The position numbers and the translations under genes are program-made. From Rhizobiales bacterium UBA1912 (GTDB lineage Bacteria; Pseudomonadota; Alphaproteobacteria; Rhizobiales; Devosiaceae), in contig DDGC01000011.1 of assembly GCA_002337455.1 (NCBI GenBank), positions 124,001 through 188,000 on the forward strand: a DNA stretch of 64,000 bases, read 5' to 3'. This document shows, piece by piece, positions 27,917-36,243 of this stretch; the first letter of the stretch is position 1, and every line of letters starts with the position of its first letter. Below the pieces are notes generated by a model, which had not been told where the DNA came from, made no database searches, and saw nothing but the letters and a program-made list of their open reading frames with translations.

Positions 27917-28765
27917 ATGAACAGGCATGTCGACCCCGCCGAGCTTCCCGGCGCCTCGCGGCTCTCCGCACACAAGGCGACGATCGGATACGACAACCGG
28001 GTGATCTCGCATGAGCTTTCGGTCCAAATCCCCGATAATGGATTTACAGTCATCGTCGGCGCCAATGCTTGCGGGAAGTCGACGCTGCTGCGCGCCCTCT
28101 CGCGCCTTATCCAGCCCAGCCAGGGCCAGGTCATGCTCGACGGCAAGGCGATTTCGCACTATCCGGCCAAGGAGGTTGCCCGCCGCCTTGGCCTGCTACC
28201 GCAGACCTCTATTGCGCCCGAAGGCATAACCGTGGCCGACCTCGTGGCGCGCGGCCGGTATCCGCATCAGAAATTCATCCGCCAATGGTCGGCGGAAGAC
28301 GAAGTGGCGGTCATTGGCGCTATGGAAGCGACAAAGATCACGCCCCTGTCGCACAGGCTGGTCGATGAACTCTCGGGCGGCCAGCGCCAACGCGTCTGGG
28401 TGGCCATGGTGCTGGCCCAGCAAACCCCCATGCTGTTGCTCGACGAGCCCACCACCTATCTCGATATCGCCCACCAGATCGAGCTCCTCGAACTGCTGAG
28501 CGTACTCAACAGGCGTGATGGCCACACGGTTGTCGCCGTGCTGCACGATCTCAATCATGCCTGCCGCTATGCAACCCATATCATCGCGATGCGGGATGGA
28601 CAGATTCTCGCCGAAGGCGCTCCCGACGAGATTATCACCGCCAGCCTCGTTGAAGAGGTTTTCGGTCTGCCCTGCATCATCATCGAAGATCCATTGGCAA
28701 AAACGCCGATGGTTATTCCACGCGGTTCGATTCCTCACGCCGAACCCCAACCGGTTCAAACATGA
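27917..28765 (+). CDS. Ferric-siderophore ABC ATP-binding protein (FepC-like)
   Basis: ATPase energising siderophore import, 282 residues. Walker A GANACGKSTLLRAL (~residue 47), signature LSGGQRQRVWVAMVLAQ (~148), Walker B MLLLDEPTTYLDIAHQ and H-loop VLHDLNHACRYATH are intact. The ATG at 27917 is chosen for its AGGGGA ribosome site; ATG 27899 overlaps the previous stop and would add six residues. Operon with both permeases and two binding proteins. Confidence 0.92.
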   Translation: MNRHVDPAELPGASRLSAHKATIGYDNRVISHELSVQIPDNGFTVIVGANACGKSTLLRALSRLIQPSQGQVMLDGKAISHYPAKEVARRLGLLPQTSIAPEGITVADLVARGRYPHQKFIRQWSAEDEVAVIGAMEATKITPLSHRLVDELSGGQRQRVWVAMVLAQQTPMLLLDEPTTYLDIAHQIELLELLSVLNRRDGHTVVAVLHDLNHACRYATHIIAMRDGQILAEGAPDEIITASLVEEVFGLPCIIIEDPLAKTPMVIPRGSIPHAEPQPVQT

Positions 28766-28772
28766 GGCTATT

Positions 28773-29732
28773 ATGAAACAGCTTGTCTTGGCCGCGGCAT
28801 GCGCCGTCGCCCTTCTTTCTGCGCCTGCATTCGGGCAGGACGCCTTTCCCGTCACGCTCGATCATTTCTATGGCGAGACCGTCGTCGAAGCCAAAGCCGA
28901 GCGCATCGTCACCATCTCCTGGATGGCACAGGACACGGTGCTGGCCCTTGGCGAGATTCCGGTTGCGATCCAGAGCCAGGCCTGGGGCGGCGATGAGAAC
29001 GGTTATCTGCCCTGGGTCAAGGAAGCCGTGGAGGATATGGGACAGGACCTTCCGATAACGCTCGACACTGCCAACGGCCTGCCGTTCGAGCAGATTCTGG
29101 AACTTGAGCCCGACCTGATCCTCGCGCCCTATAGCGGCCTGAGCCAGGACGATTATGACCGCTTGTCCGCCATTGCACCCACCGTGGCCTTCAAGGAAGC
29201 GCCCTGGACCGGAAGCTGGCAATATGTCGTGGAGACCGTGGGCGCCGCCATGGGACAGAGCGAAGAGGCCTCGGACCTGGTGAGCCAGGCGCAGGCCCGC
29301 CTTGCGCAATATGCCGCCGATAATCCCCAGTTTGCCGGCCGGACCTTTGCGTTCGGTGGCGGATCGGACACCGCCAATGTCGGGCTCTATATCCCCGCGG
29401 ACCCCCGCGTGCATTTGATGCAGGATCTCGGATTGGTGCCCGCTGAAGCGCTCCACGATCTTGCGACCGACAACTATGTCCAGCCCGTCAGCTTCGAGCA
29501 GCTCGATACCATCGACGCCGAAATCTTCATCGCCTGGTATTCGAACCAGGAGGACCTCGACACCATTATGGCAAACCCGCTCTTTGCGCGCTGGAAACCC
29601 GTCGCCAATGACCATTTCGTCCCGCTGACCGATCGGGCCTTCGTCATGGCGCTCTCGGCACCTTCGCCCCTGTCGATCCCCTGGATGATGGACCGTTTCG
29701 TGCCGATGCTCGCCGAAACCCTCGAACAGTAA
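28773..29732 (+). CDS. Iron-siderophore periplasmic binding protein 1
   Basis: 319 residues with a cleavable signal peptide (~1-21, ending PAFGQ) and the Periplasmic_BP_2 fold: FYGETVVEAKAERIVTISW, LELEPDLILAPYSGLSQDDYD, and a late Asp/Glu-rich lobe. Delivers a ferric chelate to the preceding permeases. It follows the ATPase by seven bases with GAGG as ribosome site. The chelate is unknown and no TonB receptor is in the window. Confidence 0.88.
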   Translation: MKQLVLAAACAVALLSAPAFGQDAFPVTLDHFYGETVVEAKAERIVTISWMAQDTVLALGEIPVAIQSQAWGGDENGYLPWVKEAVEDMGQDLPITLDTANGLPFEQILELEPDLILAPYSGLSQDDYDRLSAIAPTVAFKEAPWTGSWQYVVETVGAAMGQSEEASDLVSQAQARLAQYAADNPQFAGRTFAFGGGSDTANVGLYIPADPRVHLMQDLGLVPAEALHDLATDNYVQPVSFEQLDTIDAEIFIAWYSNQEDLDTIMANPLFARWKPVANDHFVPLTDRAFVMALSAPSPLSIPWMMDRFVPMLAETLEQ

Positions 29733-29753
29733 CCAAGCTGACAGGAGCGTTTC

Positions 29754-30704
29754 ATGAAACGCCTGACGATCATATCTGCCCTTGCCGTCCTCATGGTGGG
29801 AACCGCATCCATGGCCATGGCTCAGGAATGGAGCTTCACCGACGGGGCTGGAAACACGATCACCCTTGAAAGCCCGCCCGAACGGATCGTGGCGTTCTCG
29901 TCGTCCGCTGCCGGGCTCATGCAGTTCGGGGTGAACCCGGTGGGAATTTTCATCGACGAGAGCGCCTCGGGGAAAAGCTATGCCGAGTTCGACCTGTCCG
30001 GGATTGAGGTCATTCGCACGGCCTGGAACGAACTGCAGCCCGAGAGCCTGTTGGCCCTGGAGCCCGACCTTATCGTAACCGAATGGTGGCCGCGCACCCA
30101 ATCGTACAGCGGGGGTGATCAGATGAGTCCGGAAGGACAGTTTTCCGGTGTCGCGCCCATCATCGGCATAGAACAGGGCGATTCCGTTCTTGGGTTGATC
30201 GAGGCATATGGCAAACTTGCCGAGGCGCTCGGGGCCGATCTGGATGCACCCGAAATCGTCAGCCAGCGCGAAGCGTTCGAGCAGGCTCGTACCGAATTGA
30301 CCGCTGCGGCAAGAGAGAAGCCGGGGCTCAAGGTCATGGCTGCCTATGCGAGCGACGAGAGCTTGATGGTGGCGGCTCCTGCTGGGGCGGCCGAACTGCA
30401 GGATTTCACCAATTGGGGGCTCGATGTCATCGTGCCCGATGCTCCCGAAGGGGAATACTGGGGCATCCTGAGCTGGGAAAACGCCGACACCTATCCTGTC
30501 GATGTTCTGCTCCTGGACGACCGCAGCGGAGATGACGTCCGCATCGCTGTTGAAAATCAGCCGCTTGCGGAAATCATCGACGCCGTGCGAGCCGGTCAGG
30601 TTGGCGACTGGCCAGCCTGGTGGATACGGACCTACGGCTCCTATGCCGCTGAGCTCGAGGAATTGACCGCCCTTATCAAGCGGTCGGAAGTTGTGACACA
30701 ATAA
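29754..30704 (+). CDS. Iron-siderophore periplasmic binding protein 2
   Basis: 316 residues, signal peptide ~1-23 (ending SMAMA), Periplasmic_BP_2 fold (ITLESPPERIVAFSS, LLALEPDLIVTEWWPRT). It resembles binding protein 1 in fold but has diverged strongly. Having two binding proteins for one permease pair suggests uptake of two different chelates. It is the last gene of the operon, ended by the two-way terminator at 30708. Confidence 0.85.
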   Translation: MKRLTIISALAVLMVGTASMAMAQEWSFTDGAGNTITLESPPERIVAFSSSAAGLMQFGVNPVGIFIDESASGKSYAEFDLSGIEVIRTAWNELQPESLLALEPDLIVTEWWPRTQSYSGGDQMSPEGQFSGVAPIIGIEQGDSVLGLIEAYGKLAEALGADLDAPEIVSQREAFEQARTELTAAAREKPGLKVMAAYASDESLMVAAPAGAAELQDFTNWGLDVIVPDAPEGEYWGILSWENADTYPVDVLLLDDRSGDDVRIAVENQPLAEIIDAVRAGQVGDWPAWWIRTYGSYAAELEELTALIKRSEVVTQ

Positions 30705-30707
30705 GGA

Positions 30708-30733
30708 AAAGGGCGGCCATTGCGCCGCCCTTT
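30708..30733. terminator. Bidirectional terminator between iron operon and SDR gene
   Basis: AAAGGGCGGC (30708-30717) pairs with GCCGCCCTTT (30724-30733) across a 6-base loop; T-rich tails occur on both strands. It sits between convergent stops at 30704 and 30735. Confidence 0.85.
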
Positions 30734-30734
30734 C

Positions 30735-31487
30735 TCATTTTGACGGCTGTGAAATGAGCCGCGACATCAGGGTAAAAAACACCGGGTAGGGCAGTAGCCG
30801 GATCGTCTTGAGAATCAGGACGAAGGGCAGGGGAAAGGCGATCTCGAACTTCCGCGAGTTCAGCAAGCCATCCGCAATGCGCTTGCCTGCATCCTCGGCT
30901 TCCATGAGAAACGGCATCGGAAAGTCGTTCTTGGCTGTCAGGTCGGTTTTGACGAACCCCGGGCAGATCAGCCGGACACTGATATTGTCGGCGGCAAGCT
31001 CGGTCCGCATGGTCTCGGCCAGCGTGATCATTGCCGATTTGCCTGAAGAATAGGCCGCCGAACGCGGCAAACCGAAATAGCCGGCCACCGACGCCACCAG
31101 CGCGATTTCGCCAAAGCCCTGCCTGCGCATCTGGGCGACAACGGGATCGATCACCCGCATTGCGCCAAGCAGATTGGCGTCTATGATCTTGGCATAGCTC
31201 TCGTAGTCGTACCGGCCCGGCTTGGTCACCTCCCACGCAGCAACCGAAAAGATGACGAGATCGATCTTGCCCAGATCCTCCGAAATCCGTCCGACAGTCG
31301 CCTTCACCGCTTCGAAATCCGTTACATCGAGCGGGTAGGGGCGGGCGCCGTGACTGACCGACAGCGCGTGGAGCGGCTGTTCGCGTCGACCGGAGATCGC
31401 CACCGTCCAGCCGCGCTGTGAAAGCTGTTTGACCGTCTCGGCGCCGATTCCCGAACCGCCGCCTAGCACCCACGCTACCTTTGCCAT
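30735..31487 (-). CDS. Short-chain dehydrogenase/reductase
   Basis: NAD(P)-dependent oxidoreductase of 250 residues with a Rossmann fold: VLGGGSGIGAETV (TGxxxGxG equivalent, first Gly position is G not T) near residue 8, and the catalytic YSSGK (Tyr ~147, Lys ~151) with Ser in VASVAGYFG. The ATG at 31487 has a GAGGTAGG ribosome site; the longer frame adds 11 unlikely residues. The C-terminal ~35 residues are hydrophobic, suggesting membrane association. The substrate is unknown. Confidence 0.88.
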   Translation of the reverse strand: MAKVAWVLGGGSGIGAETVKQLSQRGWTVAISGRREQPLHALSVSHGARPYPLDVTDFEAVKATVGRISEDLGKIDLVIFSVAAWEVTKPGRYDYESYAKIIDANLLGAMRVIDPVVAQMRRQGFGEIALVASVAGYFGLPRSAAYSSGKSAMITLAETMRTELAADNISVRLICPGFVKTDLTAKNDFPMPFLMEAEDAGKRIADGLLNSRKFEIAFPLPFVLILKTIRLLPYPVFFTLMSRLISQPSK

Positions 31488-31556
31488 TCGCCTACCTCTT
31501 TCGATCGCACTGCTAGCCAATACGAAACAGGTTGGCGCCGGATCAGGTTGCCCGAT

Positions 31557-32948
31557 TTATTTCGCCAGGGCGTCGAGCACCCGGACCCAGGACCGGATAC
31601 CCCTGTGGTAGCTGTCGAGATTGTATTTTTCGTTGGGCGAATGGATGCGGTCGTCTGTCTGGGCATAGCCGATCAGAAGTGAATCCATGCCCAGCTTGCG
31701 CTTGAAATCGCCGACAATCGGGATCGATCCGCCCGATCCCGCAATCGCGGCTTCGCGGCCCCATTCATCGGTCAGCGCGCCGAGCGCTTTCTGCAGCATG
31801 GCGCCGTCCGAGGGCACCACCGAAGCCGGGCTCGCACCGTGCTCGTGGAAGGTCACTGTGCAATCTGCAGGCACGCGGGCCTCGACATGCGCTCGGAACG
31901 CCTTGCGGATCTTGTGAGGGTCCTGATTGCCCACCAGCCGGAAGGAGATCTTGGCACCGGCCTTTGCCGGAATCACTGTCTTGAACCCATCGCCGGTGTA
32001 ACCGCCCCACATGCCGTTGATTTCGCAGGTCGGGCGCGACGTGATCTGCTCGAGGACCGAGCGGTCTTTCTCGCCAGCGGGCTCCGAGAGCCCCACGGCG
32101 CCGAGATACGCCTTTTCATCGAACGGCAGCCGCTTCCACTGCTCGGCGACTTCGGCAGGCAGCTCAGGCACATCGTCATAAAACCCCTCGACGGCAACCG
32201 AACCGTCGCGATTGCGCAGCGAAGCGATGATTTCGGCCAGAACCTGGTTGGGGTTGCGCGCCGCATTCCCGTACATGCCCGAATGGAGGTCGCGGCTGGC
32301 GGCCTGGATCTCGACATTGTCGGCCATCAGCCCGCGCAGCATGGTGATGATCGAGGGTGTCTCCTCATCCCACATGTCCGTATCGCAGACGAGCGCGATG
32401 TCGGCTTTCAGTTCCTCGGCATTGTCCTTGAGGAAGCCATCAAGCGAAGGCGAGCCGGATTCCTCCTCACCCTCGAGCAGGACGGTCACCCCGACCGGCA
32501 GCGCGCCGCGTATGGCCTTATAGGCCCTGCAGGCCTCGATAAAGGTCATGAGCTGGCCTTTGTCGTCCGAAGCGCCGCGCGCCAGAATCACCTTGCGGCC
32601 GTTCTCCTCGCCGATTTTGGGTTCGAACGGCTCGCTGGTCCACAATTCGATCGGATCGACCGGCTGGACATCATAATGGCCGTAGAAAAGAACATTGGCC
32701 CCGGCAGCGTCGCGTTGATGGGCAACCACCATCGGGTGGCCGGGCGTCGGACGCACAGTGGCCTCGAAATCGAGCCCGTTGAGCTGGTCGGTCAACCATT
32801 CGGCCGCTTTCAGGCACTCGCCGGCATAGGCGGGATCGGTGGAAATCGACGCAATCCGCAAAAGCGTGAACAGCCGCTCGAGACTCTCCTCGATATTGGC
32901 ATCGACATGGGAAAGCACGGCATCGAGCGGAGCGTTGGCGTCAGTCAT
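31557..32948 (-). CDS. M20-family dipeptidase
   Basis: Zinc metallopeptidase of 463 residues, PepV/carnosinase-like. Metal and catalytic residues are visible: FYGHYDVQP, ARGASDDKGQ, LEGEEESGSP and VCDTDMWD, then the dimerisation (lid) domain at ~190-350. Cytoplasmic, no signal peptide. Likely hydrolyses dipeptides or short acylated amino acids; exact substrate unknown. It is 70 bases upstream of the SDR gene on the same strand. Confidence 0.9.
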   Translation of the reverse strand: MTDANAPLDAVLSHVDANIEESLERLFTLLRIASISTDPAYAGECLKAAEWLTDQLNGLDFEATVRPTPGHPMVVAHQRDAAGANVLFYGHYDVQPVDPIELWTSEPFEPKIGEENGRKVILARGASDDKGQLMTFIEACRAYKAIRGALPVGVTVLLEGEEESGSPSLDGFLKDNAEELKADIALVCDTDMWDEETPSIITMLRGLMADNVEIQAASRDLHSGMYGNAARNPNQVLAEIIASLRNRDGSVAVEGFYDDVPELPAEVAEQWKRLPFDEKAYLGAVGLSEPAGEKDRSVLEQITSRPTCEINGMWGGYTGDGFKTVIPAKAGAKISFRLVGNQDPHKIRKAFRAHVEARVPADCTVTFHEHGASPASVVPSDGAMLQKALGALTDEWGREAAIAGSGGSIPIVGDFKRKLGMDSLLIGYAQTDDRIHSPNEKYNLDSYHRGIRSWVRVLDALAK

Positions 32949-33085
32949 TGCGGGGGATATCCGTCGTTCATTTGGAAGAGCAACGACCTTATCAGCCGCG
33001 CGAGGTCAGTAAAGAAATTTTGCTGAAAGGTCTCGAAGCCGGCATTAAAGCGCAAAGCTACCGAAAAGAGCGGCAAACGAGTTCG

Positions 33086-33616
33086 TCAACCACCATTCGC
33101 AGGGCACAAATCTGAAGAACGCCATGTTGCTTCGAGAGTTGCTGTTCCAGACAGGCCCACGCCCAGCGACACTGAAACAGACGGGGTGATCGTTTCGGGA
33201 AGGGGCACGAAGGCACAGGCCCTGGATTTCGCCGCAGCAAATAGCTTGTCGGCAAGGTCATCCATCACCTGCTGAATCTCGGCATCGCTCGGCAGGAGGA
33301 AAGCAAGGGGATTAAAGCCAGCGGTAGCATAGGTCTCAATGCTGTCCCCCGGCAAGAGCGGAAGCTGGGCTGTCTCCCCCTGCGAACCCAATATGCCCTT
33401 GAGCGCCCCATCAGCATCTGTCCAAAGGTAGACTTGTTCACCAATCGGCTCCGCGAGCCAACTCGACAGGTCTCCAGTCGACTGCAATTCCGATTGTTCC
33501 ACCGGCCGAACGTCAAGAGAACCGTCCGGAAGAAGTTCGGCCTCGAACCTAAAGTCTTGCGCAGCGGCAAGCGATGGTAATGTGAGCAAAAGTGCAGCGA
33601 ATAACGAGAGGCGCAT
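33086..33616 (-). CDS. Hypothetical secreted protein
   Basis: 176 residues; not recognised. A signal peptide is clear (MRLSLFAALLLTLPSLAAAQ, cut near residue 20). The mature part is acidic, with two cysteines (ACAF and SDLC) that could form a disulfide and a predicted mixed alpha/beta content. The ATG at 33616 has a GGGGAAG ribosome site. It stands alone, with 137 bases between its stop and the dipeptidase gene start. No membrane anchor or lipobox. Confidence 0.65.
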   Translation of the reverse strand: MRLSLFAALLLTLPSLAAAQDFRFEAELLPDGSLDVRPVEQSELQSTGDLSSWLAEPIGEQVYLWTDADGALKGILGSQGETAQLPLLPGDSIETYATAGFNPLAFLLPSDAEIQQVMDDLADKLFAAAKSRACAFVPLPETITPSVSVSLGVGLSGTATLEATWRSSDLCPANGG

Positions 33617-33820
33617 GATTGCTTCCCCCAAATCCCATGCTGGCAAGGAATGTACTCCCGTTGCTGGGCGCTTTCAAGCGGATACGGAAGGTAGGCGCGG
33701 CTCGGGCCTTCGACGCTGAAAATGGGGTCGCCGTGAATGCCATCCGTTGAGGCAAGGGAAAATGGCGTGCCTGTTGTAGTCTAACTCATGCCACAACCGT
33801 GGGGGTTCCTGACCTCCGGC

Positions 33821-33855
33821 TGGAAGGGGCCGGTGAGTTTCACTGGCCCCTTCCA
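33821..33855 (-). terminator. Hairpin downstream of the 33876 lipoprotein gene
   Basis: TGGAAGGGGCC (33821-33831) pairs perfectly with GGCCCCTTCCA (33845-33855), 11 bp, 20 bases after the leftward stop. No T run follows on either strand, so it is either a weak terminator or an RNA end-protecting hairpin. Confidence 0.45.
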
Positions 33856-33875
33856 CAACTGCATGCCAGCGGTGT

Positions 33876-34322
33876 TTATTCGAGGCCGAACATCGTGCGC
33901 GCTGCAGCTTCGGCCTGATCGCCGACCTGCTGGATCAACTCGTCGGACAAGCCCTGCTCGCGAGCGGCTGCTTCCGCTGCGCTGCGCGCCTCGTCAACGG
34001 CCTGCTGCTTTTCTTCGTCCGTCATGTCGGCAAGCTCGGATTGAAGCGCTTCCTGTGCTTCGGGCGAAAGCATCTGCATGGGATCAAGTCCGCCAGCGGC
34101 AGGCTCGGCCGCTGCTTCGGCCTCGGCTGGCTCTTCTGTTACGGCGGGGGCCTCGGCTTCCTCGGCAGCGGGGGCAGGGGTAGTCTCTACCGGTTCGGCC
34201 GGCGCTTCGACAGCCGGCGTTTCGGGCGCCGCAGTTGCAGCGGCATCAGCTTCTTCTCCGCCGCCGCAACCAGCGAGGGCAAGCGTGGACGCGAGGGCAA
34301 TAGGGGCAAGAAAATGTTTCAT
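33876..34322 (-). CDS. Lipoprotein, paralog of the 21848-22381 protein, unknown function
   Basis: 148 residues. Lipobox LAGC with the lipidated Cys near residue 19, then a long Ala/Pro/Glu linker (~25-75), then the 49-residue C-terminal module MTDEEKQ...GLE shared with the lipoprotein at 21848-22381 (22 of 49 identical, ungapped). Helical and acidic; no known domain. A 9-bp inverted repeat lies just upstream of its ribosome site. Monocistronic. Confidence 0.75.
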   Translation of the reverse strand: MKHFLAPIALASTLALAGCGGGEEADAAATAAPETPAVEAPAEPVETTPAPAAEEAEAPAVTEEPAEAEAAAEPAAGGLDPMQMLSPEAQEALQSELADMTDEEKQQAVDEARSAAEAAAREQGLSDELIQQVGDQAEAAARTMFGLE

Positions 34323-34338
34323 AATTAAAATCCTATAT

Positions 34339-34362
34339 CGACATCACGACGCTGTGATGTCG
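34339..34362 (-). promoter_or_regulatory. 9-bp inverted repeat upstream of the 34322 lipoprotein start
   Basis: CGACATCAC (34339-34347) and GTGATGTCG (34354-34362) are perfect complements around a 6-base centre, 17 bases upstream of the ATG. It may be an operator or a leader hairpin; no regulator is known. Confidence 0.5.
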
Positions 34363-34590
34363 TTCGCAACTTGGTCACGAATGGGGCAACGGTGTGGCGG
34401 ACACGCACGAAACCGCGTCATTCGGCCCCGGGATATGAAATGAAACCGCGTGGATTGCCGTGGACGAAAAAATGGCGCGGCTCTTAAGCGAAGCTTCGAA
34501 CGAGCCAGGGAGCGTGACGGCGCGACCGGCGCTGATGCGCCGCCCCATCGGAGGCGTGAGCGAGGCGAGGTGCCGTGAGATCAAAAATAG

Positions 34591-34665
34591 TGGCGCGCCC
34601 TACGGGAATCGAACCCGTGTTACCGCCGTGAGAGGGCGGCGTCCTGACCGCTAGACGAAGGGCGC
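34591..34665 (-). tRNA. tRNA-Glu (anticodon CTC)
   Basis: 75 bases including an encoded CCA. The acceptor stem GCGCCCT pairs with AGGGCGC; the anticodon arm CCGCC-CTCTCAC-GGCGG shows CTC; the T arm has GGTTCGATTCC. Reads GAG codons. Confidence 0.95.
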
Positions 34666-34670
34666 CTAGA

Positions 34671-34715
34671 GCGCTTCCAGAAGAAGTGGATACCACTTAT
34701 TCGCTTCGGAAGCGG
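34671..34715. repeat. REP-like palindromic element, copy A
   Basis: Nested inverted repeats: CGCTTCC (34672-34678) with GGAAGCG (34708-34714), and inside AAGTGG (34684-34689) with CCACTT (34693-34698). It shares GCTTCCAG...AAGTGG...TTCGGAAGCG with copies at 39671 and 47500. It lies right behind the 5' end of tRNA-Glu(CTC). Confidence 0.6.
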
Positions 34716-34849
34716 GACAAAACAACTAGCAAGAGGATTCACGCTATTTGAAAAACGTAAATACTCTAGGACCGTTTGTCGCCAGCATAGATAGCGTCGT
34801 GCAACGTTCGATGCAATGGGAAACGGCCAAATCTTCATCGAGAAGAAAT

Positions 34850-34925
34850 TGGCGCGCCCTACGGGACTCGAACCCGTGTTTCCGCCGTGAAAGGGCGGCG
34901 TCCTAGACCGCTAGACGAAGGGCGC
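34850..34925 (-). tRNA. tRNA-Glu (anticodon TTC)
   Basis: 76 bases with encoded CCA; the same acceptor stem as the neighbouring Glu tRNA (GCGCCCT/AGGGCGC). The anticodon loop CTTTCAC gives TTC, reading GAA/GAG. The T arm has GGTTCGAGTCC. Confidence 0.95.
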
Positions 34926-35020
34926 GGCGGGCCTCTGCGGATCACCGCGTCGGCCAGTGAGCGGGTGTATAGGGGGGCCTTTGCGAATGCGCAATACCCA
35001 AATTCGATTTTATTTCAATT

Positions 35021-35485
35021 TCAACAGCCGCTGAATGTGACGGGGCCGCGATAGCCGCGCGGGCGGTCGCGCACGTCGACATGGACGAAGTTCCGGCCGG
35101 GGTAGCAGCCCAGCCCGCCAACCAGTCCGTTGTTGCGGGCATAGTCGATGATGCGCGATTTCGCGACACCGGGAATATAGAAATCGGCGGCCATGCACTT
35201 GGTGTGGAACGAGGCTTCCGCGCCGCCGACCGAGGCGTTGTGCCAGGGCGTGCGATAGCCCGAGTTCATAACCACCTTCTTGCCGAAATGGCCTTCGACG
35301 TCCCAGATCAGCAAACGCAGTTTGGGCGACAGGCAGAATGCGTTGACGTTGCTGTGGGAGACATATGTGCCCCAATCAGATCGGAGCCCGTTATAGCCCG
35401 CACCGTTGCCGGAGGCGAACATGGCCATCGGAGCGCAGGCGCTGAGCAGGCACACCATGACGATCAGGCTGGACAGTAAACGCAT
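35021..35485 (-). CDS. M15A-type murein peptidase-like lipoprotein
   Basis: 154 residues with a lipobox LSAC (Cys ~13) and a peptidase M15A_3-like domain: VVMNSGYRTPWHNA, the zinc ligands in ASFHTKCMAADFYI (His, Asp) and FVHVDVRDRPRGY (His). By family it should act on D-amino-acid-containing peptide links of peptidoglycan in the periplasm. The ATG at 35485 starts the signal peptide; the longer frame adds 16 unrelated residues. The gloA gene lies upstream, separated by a terminator. Confidence 0.82.
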   Translation of the reverse strand: MRLLSSLIVMVCLLSACAPMAMFASGNGAGYNGLRSDWGTYVSHSNVNAFCLSPKLRLLIWDVEGHFGKKVVMNSGYRTPWHNASVGGAEASFHTKCMAADFYIPGVAKSRIIDYARNNGLVGGLGCYPGRNFVHVDVRDRPRGYRGPVTFSGC

Positions 35486-35531
35486 CAAAACCACTTCCGT
35501 GTCGGGGTGAAAAGAGTCCCAGGCCACAGAC

Positions 35532-35563
35532 ACAAAAATACCGGCGGTTGCCTAACCGCCGGT
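35532..35563 (-). terminator. Terminator after gloA
   Basis: ACCGGCGGTT (35540-35549) pairs with AACCGCCGGT (35554-35563) across GCCT. Read leftward the stem is followed by TATTTTTGTG, a proper T tract, 32 bases past the gloA stop. Confidence 0.85.
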
Positions 35564-35594
35564 CAATCAGCGTGGTTAATTTCCCGTTACGCGT

Positions 35595-36011
35595 TTACCA
35601 CGTTCCCGAATTGGGCATCGAAGCCCATGGCTCCTGCGCATCGAGGTTGCCATCCTGGAGCAGTTCGACCGAAATCCCGTCCGGGGATTTGACGAACGCC
35701 ATGTGTCCATCGCGCGGCGGACGGTGGATTGTATAGCCCATGTCCTGCAGATGCTGGCAGAGCGCATAGATGTTTTCGACCCGATAGGCGAGGTGCCCGA
35801 AATTGCGCCCACCCGAATACTCTTCGGGATCCCAATTGTAGGTCAGTTCGACCTTGGCATTCTCATCGCCGGGGGCGTGGAGAAAAACGAGCGTGAAGCG
35901 CCCTTTTTCATTTTCGATGCGATGCGATTCAACAAGGCCCAGCCCTTCGCCGTAAAAGCGAAGGCTTTCCTCGATGTTGGCAACGCGCACCATTGTGTGG
36001 AGATATTTCAA
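35595..36011 (-). CDS. gloA: Lactoylglutathione lyase (glyoxalase I)
   Basis: Detoxifies methylglyoxal with glutathione, cytoplasmic. 138 residues, two glyoxalase half-domains. MKYLHTMVRVANIEESLRFY (first metal His), VELTYNWDP (Glu), FGHLAYRVENIY (second His) and SPDGISVELLQ (Glu) give the four metal ligands of the Ni-type enzyme. Single gene ended by the terminator at 35532. Confidence 0.93.
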   Translation of the reverse strand: MKYLHTMVRVANIEESLRFYGEGLGLVESHRIENEKGRFTLVFLHAPGDENAKVELTYNWDPEEYSGGRNFGHLAYRVENIYALCQHLQDMGYTIHRPPRDGHMAFVKSPDGISVELLQDGNLDAQEPWASMPNSGTW

Positions 36012-36243
36012 AGCAAGGCTCCGGCTCTATTGTGAATATGCCCCAGCGCCGTCGGGGCAGGGCATGTTCGAGGCTAACAGAAGGTGCAGTCGCTGGCCAA
36101 GCGGGGCTTTGGCGGCTCAATGGTTAATTGCTGTCAACAAATTTATGAATGGTCCTTAACTTTTGGTCCTGAATCGGCCAGACTGCCAACGATTGTAATG
36201 AGTACCTGCGGTTTTGCAGGGGCGTGTGTGGAAGGCGTTACGC

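Noticed and set aside
28713..30701. Open frame of 662 codons antisense to both iron binding proteins
   Set aside because: Spans two genes and their gap without a ribosome site; composition typical of antisense frames in GC-rich DNA.
34591..34925. tRNA-Glu pair as an integration site of a mobile element
   Set aside because: No integrase, direct repeat of the tRNA end or foreign gene block was found next to either tRNA.
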